Below, in pieces: positions 32,820 to 41,433 of a stretch of 64,000 nucleotides of DNA. The position numbers and the translations under genes were made by a program. Within the stretch, counting starts at the first letter, position 1. The number at the start of each line of letters is the position of its first letter. A model generated the notes under the pieces. That model saw only the letters and a list, made by a program, of their open reading frames with translations. It did no database searches and had not been told where the DNA came from. The DNA is from Roseiarcus sp963765375 (GTDB lineage: Bacteria; Pseudomonadota; Alphaproteobacteria; Rhizobiales; Beijerinckiaceae), in the NCBI GenBank assembly GCA_963765375.1, contig CAVXVZ010000005.1, positions 310,001 through 374,000 of the forward strand, read 5' to 3'.

Positions 32820-33308
32820 CTAGCCCTTCCGCTTGAGCGCGATCCCAGCCCCCGCGGCGGGCGGGTGCGGCAGGCCGCTCTGGGCCTTGGCGAGGGCGTC
32901 GAGCGCCGCCTTGGTCTCGTGCCCCCACGGGACGGCGCGCGATCCCGCCTCATCGAGCGCGACCGAGATCAGAAGCTGTTCGGAGGCGGCGAGGCGCTCG
33001 CCGCCGGGCGCGGTCATGTCGAGCCAGACGCGCATCCGCTTGTCGTCGTGCTCCAGGATATGGCAGGCGACCGCGATCGCGTCGCCCTCCTTCGCCTCCT
33101 TGAAATAATGCAGCATCATCTGGAGCGTGAACAGCGACTGGCCGGTGCGCTTGCGCGCCGCCGCGTCGAGGCCTACGCGATCCATGAGCGCGTCGACCGA
33201 GCGGCTGAACACGATCGCATAAGCCGCATCGTTCATGTGGCCGTTATAATCGACCCACTCGCTGACCACGGTCGCTTCGAGCACCGGGAGCGCTAAGCCG
33301 CGCCGCAT
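32820..33308 (-). CDS. Betainyl-CoA thioesterase of carnitine degradation (4HBT family)
   Basis: 162 residues with a hot-dog fold: EWVDYNGHMNDAAYAIVFSR carries the conserved Asp/Asn-Gly-His-Met region of 4HBT thioesterases. The central helix is followed by MMLHYFKEAKEGDAIAVACH and RMRVWLDMTAPGGERLAASE. It follows the carnitine dehydrogenase gene by 21 bases on the same strand. In several proteobacteria such a thioesterase releases glycine betaine from betainyl-CoA, the last step of the dehydrocarnitine route, and in some rhizobia it is fused to the dehydrogenase. The role is inferred from this context. The family call itself is firm. Confidence 0.8.
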   Translation of the reverse strand: MRRGLALPVLEATVVSEWVDYNGHMNDAAYAIVFSRSVDALMDRVGLDAAARKRTGQSLFTLQMMLHYFKEAKEGDAIAVACHILEHDDKRMRVWLDMTAPGGERLAASEQLLISVALDEAGSRAVPWGHETKAALDALAKAQSGLPHPPAAGAGIALKRKG

Positions 33309-33329
33309 GGCGTTCCCCCGAAATGAGCT

Positions 33330-34289
33330 TCACAGCCGGCCCGGACGGCCTTCCGCCTCGGGCCAGTATTTCTGCACCAGAGCGAGGAGTTCGACAAGGA
33401 AATCGTCGCGCCGCGCCTCGAGTTCGCGGATCGAACGGCCGGCGGCCTGATCGGCGCAGCCGTCGGCGACCTTGTCGATCAGTTCGTCGGTGAGCTCAGG
33501 CGCGACAAGCTTCGTCCACGGCAGTTTCAGCGCCGGGCCGAACTGGTGGAGCATATGACGCATGCCCCCCTCTCCGCCAGCGAGATGGAAGGTGAGGAAG
33601 GTGCCCATCAGCGACCAGCGCAGCCCGCAGCCGTAGACGACCGCGGCGTCGACCTCCTCGGTGGTGGCGACGTCGTCGTCGACCAGCCACAAAGCCTCGC
33701 GCCACAGGGCCTCCATCAGCCGGTCGGCGATGAAGCCGACGATCTCCTTGCGCACCGTGAGCGGCCGCATGCCGAGCGAGCGGTAGAATGCGGCGGCGTT
33801 GTCGATCGTTCCCGGCGAGGTTCTCTCGCCGCCGACCAGCTCGACCAGCGGCAGCAGGTAGACGGGGTTGAACGGATGGCCGACCAGCATCCGCTCAGGC
33901 CGCGCCATCTTCGCCGCCAGCAGCGTCGGCAACAGGCCGGAGGTCGAGGAGGCGACGATTGCGTCAGGATTGGCGGCGTCGATGCGGGCGAGGAGGTCCT
34001 GCTTCAGCGCTTCGCGCTCCGGCGCGTTTTCCTGGACGAAATCGGCGCCCGCCACGCAATCCTCGAGCCGCGCGTGAAAGGTGAGCCTCGAAGGGTTGGC
34101 GTCCTGGGCGATCCCCCGACGGGCCATCGCCGGCCACGCCGCATCGATCGCCGCGAACGCCTTGCTGCGGGCGTCGGGCGCCGGGTCCCAGGCGGCGACG
34201 TCGAGTCCCGCGCCCAGGAACCGCGCCGCCCAGCCCGATCCGATGACTCCCGCGCCGACAACGGCGACCCGTTCGATTTTGGCGACCAT
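33330..34289 (-). CDS. lcdH: L-carnitine dehydrogenase
   Basis: 319 residues of the 3-hydroxyacyl-CoA dehydrogenase superfamily. NAD motif GAGVIGSGWAARFLGAGLDV, then the ADFVQENAPEREALKQDLLA and ASSTSGLLPTLL region with catalytic Ser. GHPFNPVYLLPLVELVGGER contains the catalytic His. The C-terminal part (ALWREALWLVDDDVATTEEV, then YGCGLRWSLMGTFLTFHLAG) is diagnostic of carnitine 3-dehydrogenase (EC 1.1.1.108) and not hydroxybutyryl-CoA dehydrogenase. It oxidises L-carnitine to 3-dehydrocarnitine. It sits between an EamA transporter and the thioesterase in the operon. Confidence 0.9.
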   Translation of the reverse strand: MVAKIERVAVVGAGVIGSGWAARFLGAGLDVAAWDPAPDARSKAFAAIDAAWPAMARRGIAQDANPSRLTFHARLEDCVAGADFVQENAPEREALKQDLLARIDAANPDAIVASSTSGLLPTLLAAKMARPERMLVGHPFNPVYLLPLVELVGGERTSPGTIDNAAAFYRSLGMRPLTVRKEIVGFIADRLMEALWREALWLVDDDVATTEEVDAAVVYGCGLRWSLMGTFLTFHLAGGEGGMRHMLHQFGPALKLPWTKLVAPELTDELIDKVADGCADQAAGRSIRELEARRDDFLVELLALVQKYWPEAEGRPGRL

Positions 34290-34334
34290 GACCTGCCTAG
34301 CTTTGTTGCGCCGCCCGATTCAGCTCAATGCGGC

Positions 34335-35249
34335 CTAATGCGTTGCCTGGTCGTCCGCCGGCCGACCCCGGCCCGCGGCCATCGAGACAACCGCCGCGAG
34401 AATGATCGCGCCGCCGATCAGCGTCGCCGCGGCGGGCGTTTCGCCGAACGCCAGCCATACCCAGATCGGGCCAAAAATCGTCTCGGTCTGCGCCAGCACA
34501 GTCTGCGCTGCGGCCGGCACGTGCGGCGCGCCGCGCAGGAAAAGCGCAAATCCCAGTCCCATCACCAGAAAGCCCGCCGCGAACGCCGCCAGGACGCCGG
34601 ACGGCGACGGGAGCAGGGTGACTCCCTTCGCAAGGCAGACGCCGGTCGACAGAGCGCAGGCGATCAGGCCATAGGCGAAGACCGCCGGCGAATAGTCGCG
34701 AGGGGGTCCGTGCCGCATCGCGACGCTGGCGCCGGCGAATCCGAGCGCGGTGAGAACGGCGCTGATGTTGCCCGCGAGATGGCCGGCTTCGAACGCCCCG
34801 CCGACGATGACGGCGAGGCCGGCGAGGCCGAGCGCAATCGATGCCGCCTGACGCAGGCTCAACCGCTCGCCGAGAAAGACATAGCCGAGGAGGGCCGCGA
34901 GCAGCGGCGCGCAGGAGGAAAGAAAGAGCGCGTTCGCGACGGTTGTCGTCTTCATCGCGATGATGAACGCAATCGACGCCAGGCAAAGCGCCAGCGCCAC
35001 AATCGCCCCGACCAGCCCCGTCGATGCAAAGCGCCTCAAAAGCGGACCGCCCCGTTGGGCTTGCAAAATGATCGCGAATGCGCAGGCGACGCCAACGTTG
35101 CGCCACACCAGGAACTGCCAGGAATCGAGATCCGGCGCGAGCCGCAGGAAGATCCCGGTAAAGCTCCAAGAAAGTCCTGCGGCGAGAACATATAGCGCGC
35201 CAACCAGGAATCCGCGCCCCGGCGCTGCTTGGGCCTTAGCCACGGTCAT
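34335..35249 (-). CDS. EamA/DMT-family transporter
   Basis: 304 residues from the ATG at 35249. An open frame continues upstream but overlaps the cleavage enzyme. About ten transmembrane helices lie in two EamA repeats: the first opens LVGALYVLAAGLSWSFTGIF, the second opens LAGNISAVLTALGFAGASVA. FGPIWVWLAFGETPAAATLI and the last helices are typical of drug/metabolite transporters. It lies between the dehydrocarnitine cleavage enzyme and carnitine dehydrogenase genes. A role in moving carnitine, betaine or a related compound is therefore inferred, although carnitine uptake usually uses ABC or BCCT systems. Direction is unknown. Confidence 0.82.
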   Translation of the reverse strand: MTVAKAQAAPGRGFLVGALYVLAAGLSWSFTGIFLRLAPDLDSWQFLVWRNVGVACAFAIILQAQRGGPLLRRFASTGLVGAIVALALCLASIAFIIAMKTTTVANALFLSSCAPLLAALLGYVFLGERLSLRQAASIALGLAGLAVIVGGAFEAGHLAGNISAVLTALGFAGASVAMRHGPPRDYSPAVFAYGLIACALSTGVCLAKGVTLLPSPSGVLAAFAAGFLVMGLGFALFLRGAPHVPAAAQTVLAQTETIFGPIWVWLAFGETPAAATLIGGAIILAAVVSMAAGRGRPADDQATH

Positions 35250-35311
35250 ATCGGATTCGTCAGGGTTGGCCCGGCTCGCAGTCCTTCGCCTGAAACCTGC
35301 CCCCGCATCGT

Positions 35312-36193
35312 TCACATCTGCTTCTTGAGGCCGAGCCTGACGCGCGCTTCGGCGGGAGTGGCCACGGATGCGCCCATTCGCTCGACGATCTCCCGCGCCC
35401 GCTTGACGAGCGCCCCGTTGCTGGCCGGCGCGCCGCGGTCGAGCCAGATATTGTCCTCGAGCCCGACTCGCACATGGCCGCCGAGCAGGACAGCCTGGGC
35501 GACGAACGGCATCTGCATCCGGCCGATCGCGAAGCCGGCCCAATTGGCGCCCTCCGGCAGATGGCCGCGCATCGCCAGCATCGCTTCGGGCGTCGCCTCC
35601 GCGCCCCAGGGAATGCCGAGGCAGAGCTGGAAGAGCGGCGGCGGGTCTATCAGGCCTTCGGCGATGAGCTGCTTGGCGAGCCAGACATGGCCGAGTTCGA
35701 AGCACTCGATCTCCGGCTTGACCCCCGCCGCCTGGATGCGCCGCGCCATCTCGCGCAACAGGTCGGCGGGGGCGAGAAACGCCGCGTTGCCGAAGTTGAG
35801 CGAGCCGCAATCGAGGGTGCAGATCTCGGGGATTAGCTCCTCGACATGGGCGACGCGCTCGGCCGCGCCCGCCATGTCGGTGCCCGGCCCGCCCGAGGCC
35901 GGATGAGCGGGATCGAAGAAAAAATCGCCGCCCATGCCGGCGGTGAGATTGATGACGACGTCGGCGTCCGATGCACGGATGAGATCGACCGTCTCGCGAT
36001 AGAGCTTGGGATCGCGCGACGCCTTGCCGGTTCCGGGATCGCGCACATGCAGATGGACGATCACCGCGCCGGCCGCGTGCGCTTCGAGCGCCGAATCGGC
36101 GATCTGGCGCGGCGTGACCGGGATCGCCGGATGCTTGCCGACCGTGTCGCCGGCGCCGGTCACGGCGCAGGAGATGATGACATTGGCGTTCAA
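35312..36193 (-). CDS. 3-dehydrocarnitine cleavage enzyme (BKACE family)
   Basis: 293 residues from a TTG at 36193, whose AAGGGGGAAGA ribosome site decides the start. No suitable ATG exists. Begins NANVIISCAVTGAGDTVGKH. The zinc ligands are in AAGAVIVHLHVRDPGTG (HxH), with further motif VVINLTAGMGGDFFF and the CFELGHVWLAKQLIAEGL glutamate region. The family condenses beta-keto acids with acetyl-CoA and cleaves them. The carnitine dehydrogenase and thioesterase downstream point to 3-dehydrocarnitine plus acetyl-CoA giving betainyl-CoA and acetoacetate. It is the first gene of the operon and divergent from a membrane-protein gene. Confidence 0.86.
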   Translation of the reverse strand: MNANVIISCAVTGAGDTVGKHPAIPVTPRQIADSALEAHAAGAVIVHLHVRDPGTGKASRDPKLYRETVDLIRASDADVVINLTAGMGGDFFFDPAHPASGGPGTDMAGAAERVAHVEELIPEICTLDCGSLNFGNAAFLAPADLLREMARRIQAAGVKPEIECFELGHVWLAKQLIAEGLIDPPPLFQLCLGIPWGAEATPEAMLAMRGHLPEGANWAGFAIGRMQMPFVAQAVLLGGHVRVGLEDNIWLDRGAPASNGALVKRAREIVERMGASVATPAEARVRLGLKKQM

Positions 36194-36383
36194 TCTTCCC
36201 CCTTGCCGATCTCGGCGATTTTGCGCCCCGGCCGCCGGCCGCGCAAGGCTCGGCGGCTCATCGGCGCCATGTTGAATTGCGGTCCGCCGATCTTGAAAAA
36301 AGCTGGGTTGAGGAGCGCGTTCGCGCGCCCGAGTGTCGTTCGGTCCTTTCTCGCCTGGCGCAAACATGCAAAGGGCTGAGCCA

Positions 36384-37199
36384 ATGTCCCTGCTGGCGAT
36401 CAAGCTCATCGTCACCCCACTGGCGGTGCTCCTGGCCTCGCTCGCCGCCAGGCGGTGGGGCGATGCGGTCGCCGGTTGGCTGGTCGGCCTGCCCCTGACC
36501 TCGGCCCCGGTGTCGGTGTTCCTGGCCATCGAGCAAGGCCCGTCATTTGCGGCCCAGGCGGCCGGCGGATCGATAGCGGGCGTCGTGTCGCAAGCCGCCT
36601 TCTGTCTCGGTTACGCGGCGCTTGCGCGACGGGGGGTTACGGTTGCGCTCGCCGTCGGGACGCTTGCCTACGCGGCCTCGGCGACCCTCCTGGTCGCGGC
36701 GGACCTGCCGAGCGCCGCGCTGTTCGCAGCCGCGATTGCAGTCCTGAGCCTTGCGCTTTGGCTCCTGCCGCGGCGGCGGTTGACCATCTCCGCCAGCGTC
36801 GTCGCTTGGTGGGACCTGCCGTTGCGGATGGCGGTGACAACGGCGCTGGTCGTCGGGCTCACCTCCGCGGCGGCCACGCTCGGCCCAGGCGCGAGCGGCG
36901 CGGCAGCTTCATTCCCGCTCATTGGCGCTTCGATCGCCGCCTTCGCCCATCTGAGCCAGGGCCCGGTCGCGGGCGTCGCGGTTCTGCGCGGAATGGCTAG
37001 CGCGCTCTACGCCTTCGCCGCTTTCTTTGTCATCGCTGGCGCGGCGTTGCCGCGAACCTCGCTCTTGCCCGCCTTTGCGCTGGCGACGACCGGCGGCCTG
37101 ATCGCCCAGGGCGCGACTCTCCGCCTGTTGCGGCGCCCGCCAAAAATGGAAGACGCGGCCGAGGGGGGATCGGCCGCGTCTTCGCTTCACCGAGGCTGA
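36384..37199 (+). CDS. Integral membrane protein of unknown function
   Basis: 271 residues from the ATG at 36384, which has AAAGGG 8-13 bases upstream. In-frame ATGs at 36333 and 36366 give longer forms. Nine or so hydrophobic segments cover most of the protein, starting with LLAIKLIVTPLAVLLASLAA and including GWLVGLPLTSAPVSVFLAIE. A short charged tail follows (RRPPKMEDAAEGG). No transporter signature was recognised. It is divergent from the carnitine operon, so a shared promoter region is possible, but no functional link is demonstrated. Its 3' end contains a perfect 14-bp stem-loop. Confidence 0.65.
   Translation: MSLLAIKLIVTPLAVLLASLAARRWGDAVAGWLVGLPLTSAPVSVFLAIEQGPSFAAQAAGGSIAGVVSQAAFCLGYAALARRGVTVALAVGTLAYAASATLLVAADLPSAALFAAAIAVLSLALWLLPRRRLTISASVVAWWDLPLRMAVTTALVVGLTSAAATLGPGASGAAASFPLIGASIAAFAHLSQGPVAGVAVLRGMASALYAFAAFFVIAGAALPRTSLLPAFALATTGGLIAQGATLRLLRRPPKMEDAAEGGSAASSLHRG
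37149..37183 (-). terminator. Stem-loop terminator between convergent genes
   Basis: A perfect 14-base inverted repeat (GAAGACGCGGCCGA at 37149-37162, TCGGCCGCGTCTTC at 37170-37183) with a 7-base loop. Read on the minus strand it is followed by CCATTTTTGG, a T-run suited to ending the Spy-like gene transcript. On the plus strand it overlaps the last codons of the membrane-protein gene. Confidence 0.7.
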
Positions 37200-37214
37200 T
37201 AACGCGCCCCGGGA

Positions 37215-37739
37215 CTACTCGGCGCCGTTGTCGTCGAGTTCGCCCATATGATGGCGAATCATGTCCATGACGAACCGCGCCCGCTCCGGCATCAGCATGC
37301 GTCCAAGCATGCCGAACTTGTGCTTCTGAGAATCATCGAGGCTCGCGTAAAGCGGCTTGGCGGCGTCGGCGACCTTCTTGACGTCGGCCGCTCCCTGCGC
37401 AAGACGGTTGGCCATCGCCTCGAGATGGTCGATCGGCGACATGTGCTCGCCCTGCGCATGCGTCTCCATCATCTGCTGCATCGCGTCCATGCGCGTCTTC
37501 GCAGCGTCCTTGACCGTGGATTCAAACGGGCCCCATAGTTTTTCCTGGTCAGGGGTCAGTTCAAGACCGGCCTTCATACCGGCGAGCTTGGCGTCGAGCA
37601 TCGTTTCGCGATCGGCAGCCCAGTTCCGCATGCGCTCGGCGTGCGTAGGCTGCTGATCGCCCTCCGCCGCCGCGGTCAGCGCAAAGGCGGAAGCTGAAAC
37701 CGCAAGCGCGGCCACGACCCCGAGGACTGTGCGTTTCAT
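37215..37739 (-). CDS. Spy/CpxP-like periplasmic LTXXQ protein
   Basis: 174 residues from the ATG at 37739. The signal peptide (KRTVLGVVAALAVSASAFAL) is cleaved near ALTAAA. The mature part is helical and Met/His-rich. It carries LELTPDQEKLWGPF, one LTXXQ motif, and a degenerate second motif in YASLDDSQKHKFGMLGRMLM. This matches small periplasmic chaperone/stress proteins of the Spy/CpxP/CnrX group. The methionines and histidines (MQQMMETHAQGEHM) would fit metal or envelope-stress sensing. No regulator is adjacent, so the inducing signal is unknown. Confidence 0.82.
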   Translation of the reverse strand: MKRTVLGVVAALAVSASAFALTAAAEGDQQPTHAERMRNWAADRETMLDAKLAGMKAGLELTPDQEKLWGPFESTVKDAAKTRMDAMQQMMETHAQGEHMSPIDHLEAMANRLAQGAADVKKVADAAKPLYASLDDSQKHKFGMLGRMLMPERARFVMDMIRHHMGELDDNGAE

Positions 37740-37902
37740 GACATTCCCCTGTCCTGATTCGACGGCCGTGAGGGTGATCGCTCGCAAGATGAAATGCAAA
37801 TTAACTCGGCGTAATGAAGCCGGAGAGCGAAGACGCAAGACATTGCGGTAAACACACGGTAAACGGCCAAAGGCGCGACGCCCGTCGCCCGCGGGAGCGG
37901 AC

Positions 37903-38688
37903 ATGAATCACTCTGTGCTGGGAAAGCTCGCGGGCGCGCTCGCGGCGAATGGTGAGGCGCTGTGCGCCTGGGTCACCGTGAACGAGCCGGCCGTCGCCGA
38001 GTGGCTGGCGCGCGAAGCCTTCGACGCGGTGGCGCTCGACATGCAGCACGGGGCGATCGACTTCGACGGCGCCATGCGCGCGATCCTGGGCGTCGCCCTG
38101 GCCGGCAAGCCGACCATCGCCCGTGTGCCGGTTGGCGGATTTGCCCTCGCCAGCCAGCTTCTCGACGCCGGGGCCAGCGGCATCCTGGCGCCGATGATCA
38201 ACAGTGGCGATGACGCGCGGCGGCTGGTCGAATTCGTCAAATTTCCGCCGCTCGGGCAACGCTCCTGGGGGCCGCGGACCGCGCTGCCGTGGAGCGGCCT
38301 CGACGCGGCCGCCTATCTCCAGACGGCCAACGCGACGACCCAGGCGATCGCGATGATCGAGACCCGCGCGGCGCTCGATGCGCTCGACGATATTCTCGCC
38401 GTCGAAGGCGTCGACGGAGTGTTCGTTGGCCCCTCCGACCTTTCGATCGCCTTGAGCGGCGGCGTGAGCGTCGAGCCGCGCGGCGCGGCGCTGATGAGCG
38501 AAGCGCGGCGGGTCGCGAGCCGCGCCAAGGCGCACGGAAAATACGCGGCGATGTTCTGTTTCGACGGCGCTGACGCGCGCGCGATGCTGGCGCTCGGCTA
38601 CCGGCTGTGCACGATCGCCAGCGACCATGCGCTCATGCGAGCGGCGGCCCAGGCCGAGCTCGCCGCCGCGCGGGCGGGACGCGCCTGA
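37903..38688 (+). CDS. HpcH/HpaI-family aldolase
   Basis: 261 residues. A class II pyruvate aldolase of the HpcH/HpaI family with a TIM barrel. EAFDAVALDMQHGAIDFDGA carries the general-base His. GASGILAPMINSGDDARRLV and PPLGQRSWGPRTA follow. AIAMIETRAALDALDDILAV supplies the metal-binding Glu, and GVDGVFVGPSDLSIALSGGV the metal Asp. It splits 4-hydroxy-2-oxoacids to pyruvate and an aldehyde. The natural substrate (heptanedioate, ketodeoxyglucarate and others) cannot be told. Its ATG follows a space of 163 bases from the divergent Spy-like gene. Confidence 0.87.
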   Translation: MNHSVLGKLAGALAANGEALCAWVTVNEPAVAEWLAREAFDAVALDMQHGAIDFDGAMRAILGVALAGKPTIARVPVGGFALASQLLDAGASGILAPMINSGDDARRLVEFVKFPPLGQRSWGPRTALPWSGLDAAAYLQTANATTQAIAMIETRAALDALDDILAVEGVDGVFVGPSDLSIALSGGVSVEPRGAALMSEARRVASRAKAHGKYAAMFCFDGADARAMLALGYRLCTIASDHALMRAAAQAELAAARAGRA

Positions 38689-38854
38689 AAGTCGCCGCCG
38701 GCGCTGGAAAAAGCGTAATTCGCCGCCCATATGTAGCGTGGGCGGAGAGGTCGCGGAGCCGTCGCAGCGTGCATCGGCCCGCCCGACAGGCTAAGGTCGG
38801 TAAAAGCGCGAATCGAGGCTCCCCCGCCGCTTAAACCCAACCACTTATAAGGCT

Positions 38855-41320
38855 TTGATTTTGGAAGAGGAAGGCAAGGACCTGGCCGACGAGGCCGAGG
38901 CCGCAAGCGAAAGCTACGGCGCCGATTCGATCAAGGTGCTGCGCGGCTTGGACGCCGTCCGCAAACGGCCGGGCATGTACATCGGCGACACCGACGACGG
39001 CTCGGGCCTGCACCATATGATCTACGAGGTGGTCGACAACGCCATCGATGAGACGCTGGCGGGCCACGCAAAGCTCGTCGCCGTTACCCTCAACGCCGAC
39101 GGCTCGGTTACGGTCAGCGACGACGGGCGCGGCATCCCGACCGGCATCCACGACGAGGAAGGCGTCTCGGCCGCCGAGGTCATCATGACCCAATTGCACG
39201 CCGGCGGGAAATTCGACCAGAATTCCTACAAGGTGTCAGGCGGCCTGCATGGCGTCGGCGTCTCGGTCGTCAACGCCCTGTCGACGCGGCTTCTTCTGCG
39301 CATTTGGCGGGACGGGCTCGAGCATTTCGTCGAATTCGCTCATGGCGACGTCGTCGCGCCGCTCAAGGTCGTGGGCCCCGCGCCGTCAGTCGACGGCCGG
39401 CCGAAGCGCGGCACCGAGGTCACCTTCACCCCCTCGCCCGAGACCTTCACCATGGTCGAGTTCGACTATGCGACAATCGAGCATCGCCTGCGGGAACTCG
39501 CTTTCCTCAATTCGGGCGTGCGCATCGTACTGACCGATTTGCGCCACGCCGAGCCCAAGCGCGAGGAGCTATGCTATGAGGGCGGCCTCGTGGCGTTCGT
39601 GCGCTATCTCGATCGCGCCAAAACCGCGCTGATCGACAATCCGATTCTCATCAAAGGTGAGCGCGACGGCATCGGCGTCGAGGTCGCGCTGTGGTGGAAC
39701 GACAGCTACCACGAGAACGTGCTGCCATTCACGAATAACATCCCTCAGCGCGACGGCGGCACCCATCTCATTGGCTTGCGCAGCGCGCTCACCCGCCAGG
39801 TGGTTGGCTACGCCGAAAGCTCAGGGCTTTTGAAGAAGGAAAGGGTCGACCTTTCGGGCGACGACACCCGCGAGGGCCTGACCTGCGTGCTCAGCATCAA
39901 GTGTCCGGATCCGAAATTCTCCTCGCAGACCAAGGACAAGCTCGTTTCCTCCGAGGTGAGGCCGGTCGTTGAGGGCCTGGTCAACGATCTCATGTCGCAA
40001 TGGTTCGAGGAGCACCCGCAGGAGGCGCGGGTGATCGTCGGCAAGGTGGTCGAGGCGGCCATGGCGCGCGAAGCGGCGCGCAAGGCGCGGGAGCTCACCC
40101 GCCGCAAGGGCGCGCTCGACATCGCAAACCTGCCCGGCAAGCTCGCCGACTGCCAGGAGCGCGATCCGGCCAAGTCCGAGATTTTCATCGTCGAGGGCGA
40201 TTCGGCCGGCGGCACCGCCAAGCAGGGCCGCAATCGCGAGTTCCAGGCCGTGCTGCCGCTCCGCGGCAAGATTCTCAACGTCGAGCGCGCCCGGTTGGAC
40301 AAGATGCTCGGCAGCGAGCAGATCGGCACGCTCATCACCGCCCTCGGCGCGGGCGTCGGGCGCGACGACGTCAATCTGGAGAAGTTGCGCTACCACAAGA
40401 TCATCATCATGACCGACGCCGACGTCGACGGCTCGCATATCCGCACGCTGCTGCTCACTTTCTTCTTTCGCCAGATGAAGCCGATTATCGAGGCCGGGCA
40501 TCTCTTCATCGCTCAGCCGCCGCTGTTCAAGGTCAAGCGCGGACAATCGGAACAGTATCTCAAGGACGAGCGCGCGCTCGAGGATTATCTGGTCGGGGCG
40601 GGCCTCGACGGCGCGGCGCTGACGCTCGCCCGAGGCGAAGTGCGGGCCGGCGCAGACCTCCGGGCGCTGGTCGAGGAGGCCCGCGCGTTGCGCCGACAGC
40701 TTGACGGCTTGCATTCGCGCTACAACCGAAGCGTCGTCGAGCAGGCGGCCCTCGCCGGGGCGTTGAAGCCCCTCGCCGACCCTATCGATCCGGAGGCGGA
40801 GCCGCGCGCCGCCGCGATCGCCGCCCGCATGAACGCCATCGCCGAGGAGACCGAGCGCGGCTGGATTTGCCGGCTCGAGGCGGGCGGTTACGTGCTCACG
40901 CGCGAGGTGCGGGGCGTGCGACAGGCGGCGATTCTCGACGCGGGTTTGCTGGCTTCCGCCGACGCGCGGCGCCTGGACGAGCACGCGGGACCCTTGCGGG
41001 AAGCGTTCGCTGAATCGGCGAGCTTCGCCCGCCGCGGCGAGACGACGACCGTCTCCGGCCCTTCGGAGCTTCTGGAGGCCGTCAACGCCGCCGGTCGCAA
41101 GGGCGTGACCTTCCAGCGTTACAAGGGCCTGGGCGAAATGAATAAGGACCAGCTCTGGGAGACGACGCTCGACCGCGATGCGCGCACTTTGCTCCAGGTG
41201 AAGATCAAGGAACTCGACGAGGCCCAAGCGATTTTCGTCAAACTCATGGGCGACGATGTCGAGCCGCGGCGCGAGTTCATCCAGGACAATGCGCTGAGTG
41301 TGGCGAATTTGGACGTGTGA
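38855..41320 (+). CDS. gyrB: DNA gyrase subunit B
   Basis: 821 residues from a TTG at 38855 with AAGG just upstream. The ATPase subunit of gyrase. GHKL motifs: IYEVVDNAIDETLAGHAKLV, then VSDDGRGIPTGIHDEEG and GGLHGVGVSVVNALS. QTKDKLVSSEVRPVVEGLVN marks the transducer. The TOPRIM domain has EIFIVEGDSAGGTAKQGRNR and IIIMTDADVDGSHIRTLLLT. The C-terminal half carries the long insertion usual in Gram-negative GyrB, before the conserved QRYKGLGEMNKDQLWETTLD. An IS5-family element lies 113 bases downstream, between gyrB and dnaG. Confidence 0.97.
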   Translation: MILEEEGKDLADEAEAASESYGADSIKVLRGLDAVRKRPGMYIGDTDDGSGLHHMIYEVVDNAIDETLAGHAKLVAVTLNADGSVTVSDDGRGIPTGIHDEEGVSAAEVIMTQLHAGGKFDQNSYKVSGGLHGVGVSVVNALSTRLLLRIWRDGLEHFVEFAHGDVVAPLKVVGPAPSVDGRPKRGTEVTFTPSPETFTMVEFDYATIEHRLRELAFLNSGVRIVLTDLRHAEPKREELCYEGGLVAFVRYLDRAKTALIDNPILIKGERDGIGVEVALWWNDSYHENVLPFTNNIPQRDGGTHLIGLRSALTRQVVGYAESSGLLKKERVDLSGDDTREGLTCVLSIKCPDPKFSSQTKDKLVSSEVRPVVEGLVNDLMSQWFEEHPQEARVIVGKVVEAAMAREAARKARELTRRKGALDIANLPGKLADCQERDPAKSEIFIVEGDSAGGTAKQGRNREFQAVLPLRGKILNVERARLDKMLGSEQIGTLITALGAGVGRDDVNLEKLRYHKIIIMTDADVDGSHIRTLLLTFFFRQMKPIIEAGHLFIAQPPLFKVKRGQSEQYLKDERALEDYLVGAGLDGAALTLARGEVRAGADLRALVEEARALRRQLDGLHSRYNRSVVEQAALAGALKPLADPIDPEAEPRAAAIAARMNAIAEETERGWICRLEAGGYVLTREVRGVRQAAILDAGLLASADARRLDEHAGPLREAFAESASFARRGETTTVSGPSELLEAVNAAGRKGVTFQRYKGLGEMNKDQLWETTLDRDARTLLQVKIKELDEAQAIFVKLMGDDVEPRREFIQDNALSVANLDV

Positions 41321-41433
41321 GCGGGCGCGGGCGTGAACGATCAGTGGACGGAAACCTAAGAATATAGCGGCCCGGATATGATCGGCGGCTCGGGAAGCAA
41401 AGCGGCCAGGGGGGAGCTTGCATCCGTCTTTTG

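Noticed and set aside
39821..41227. 468-codon minus-strand frame antisense to gyrB
   Set aside because: A shadow of gyrB with no own motif.
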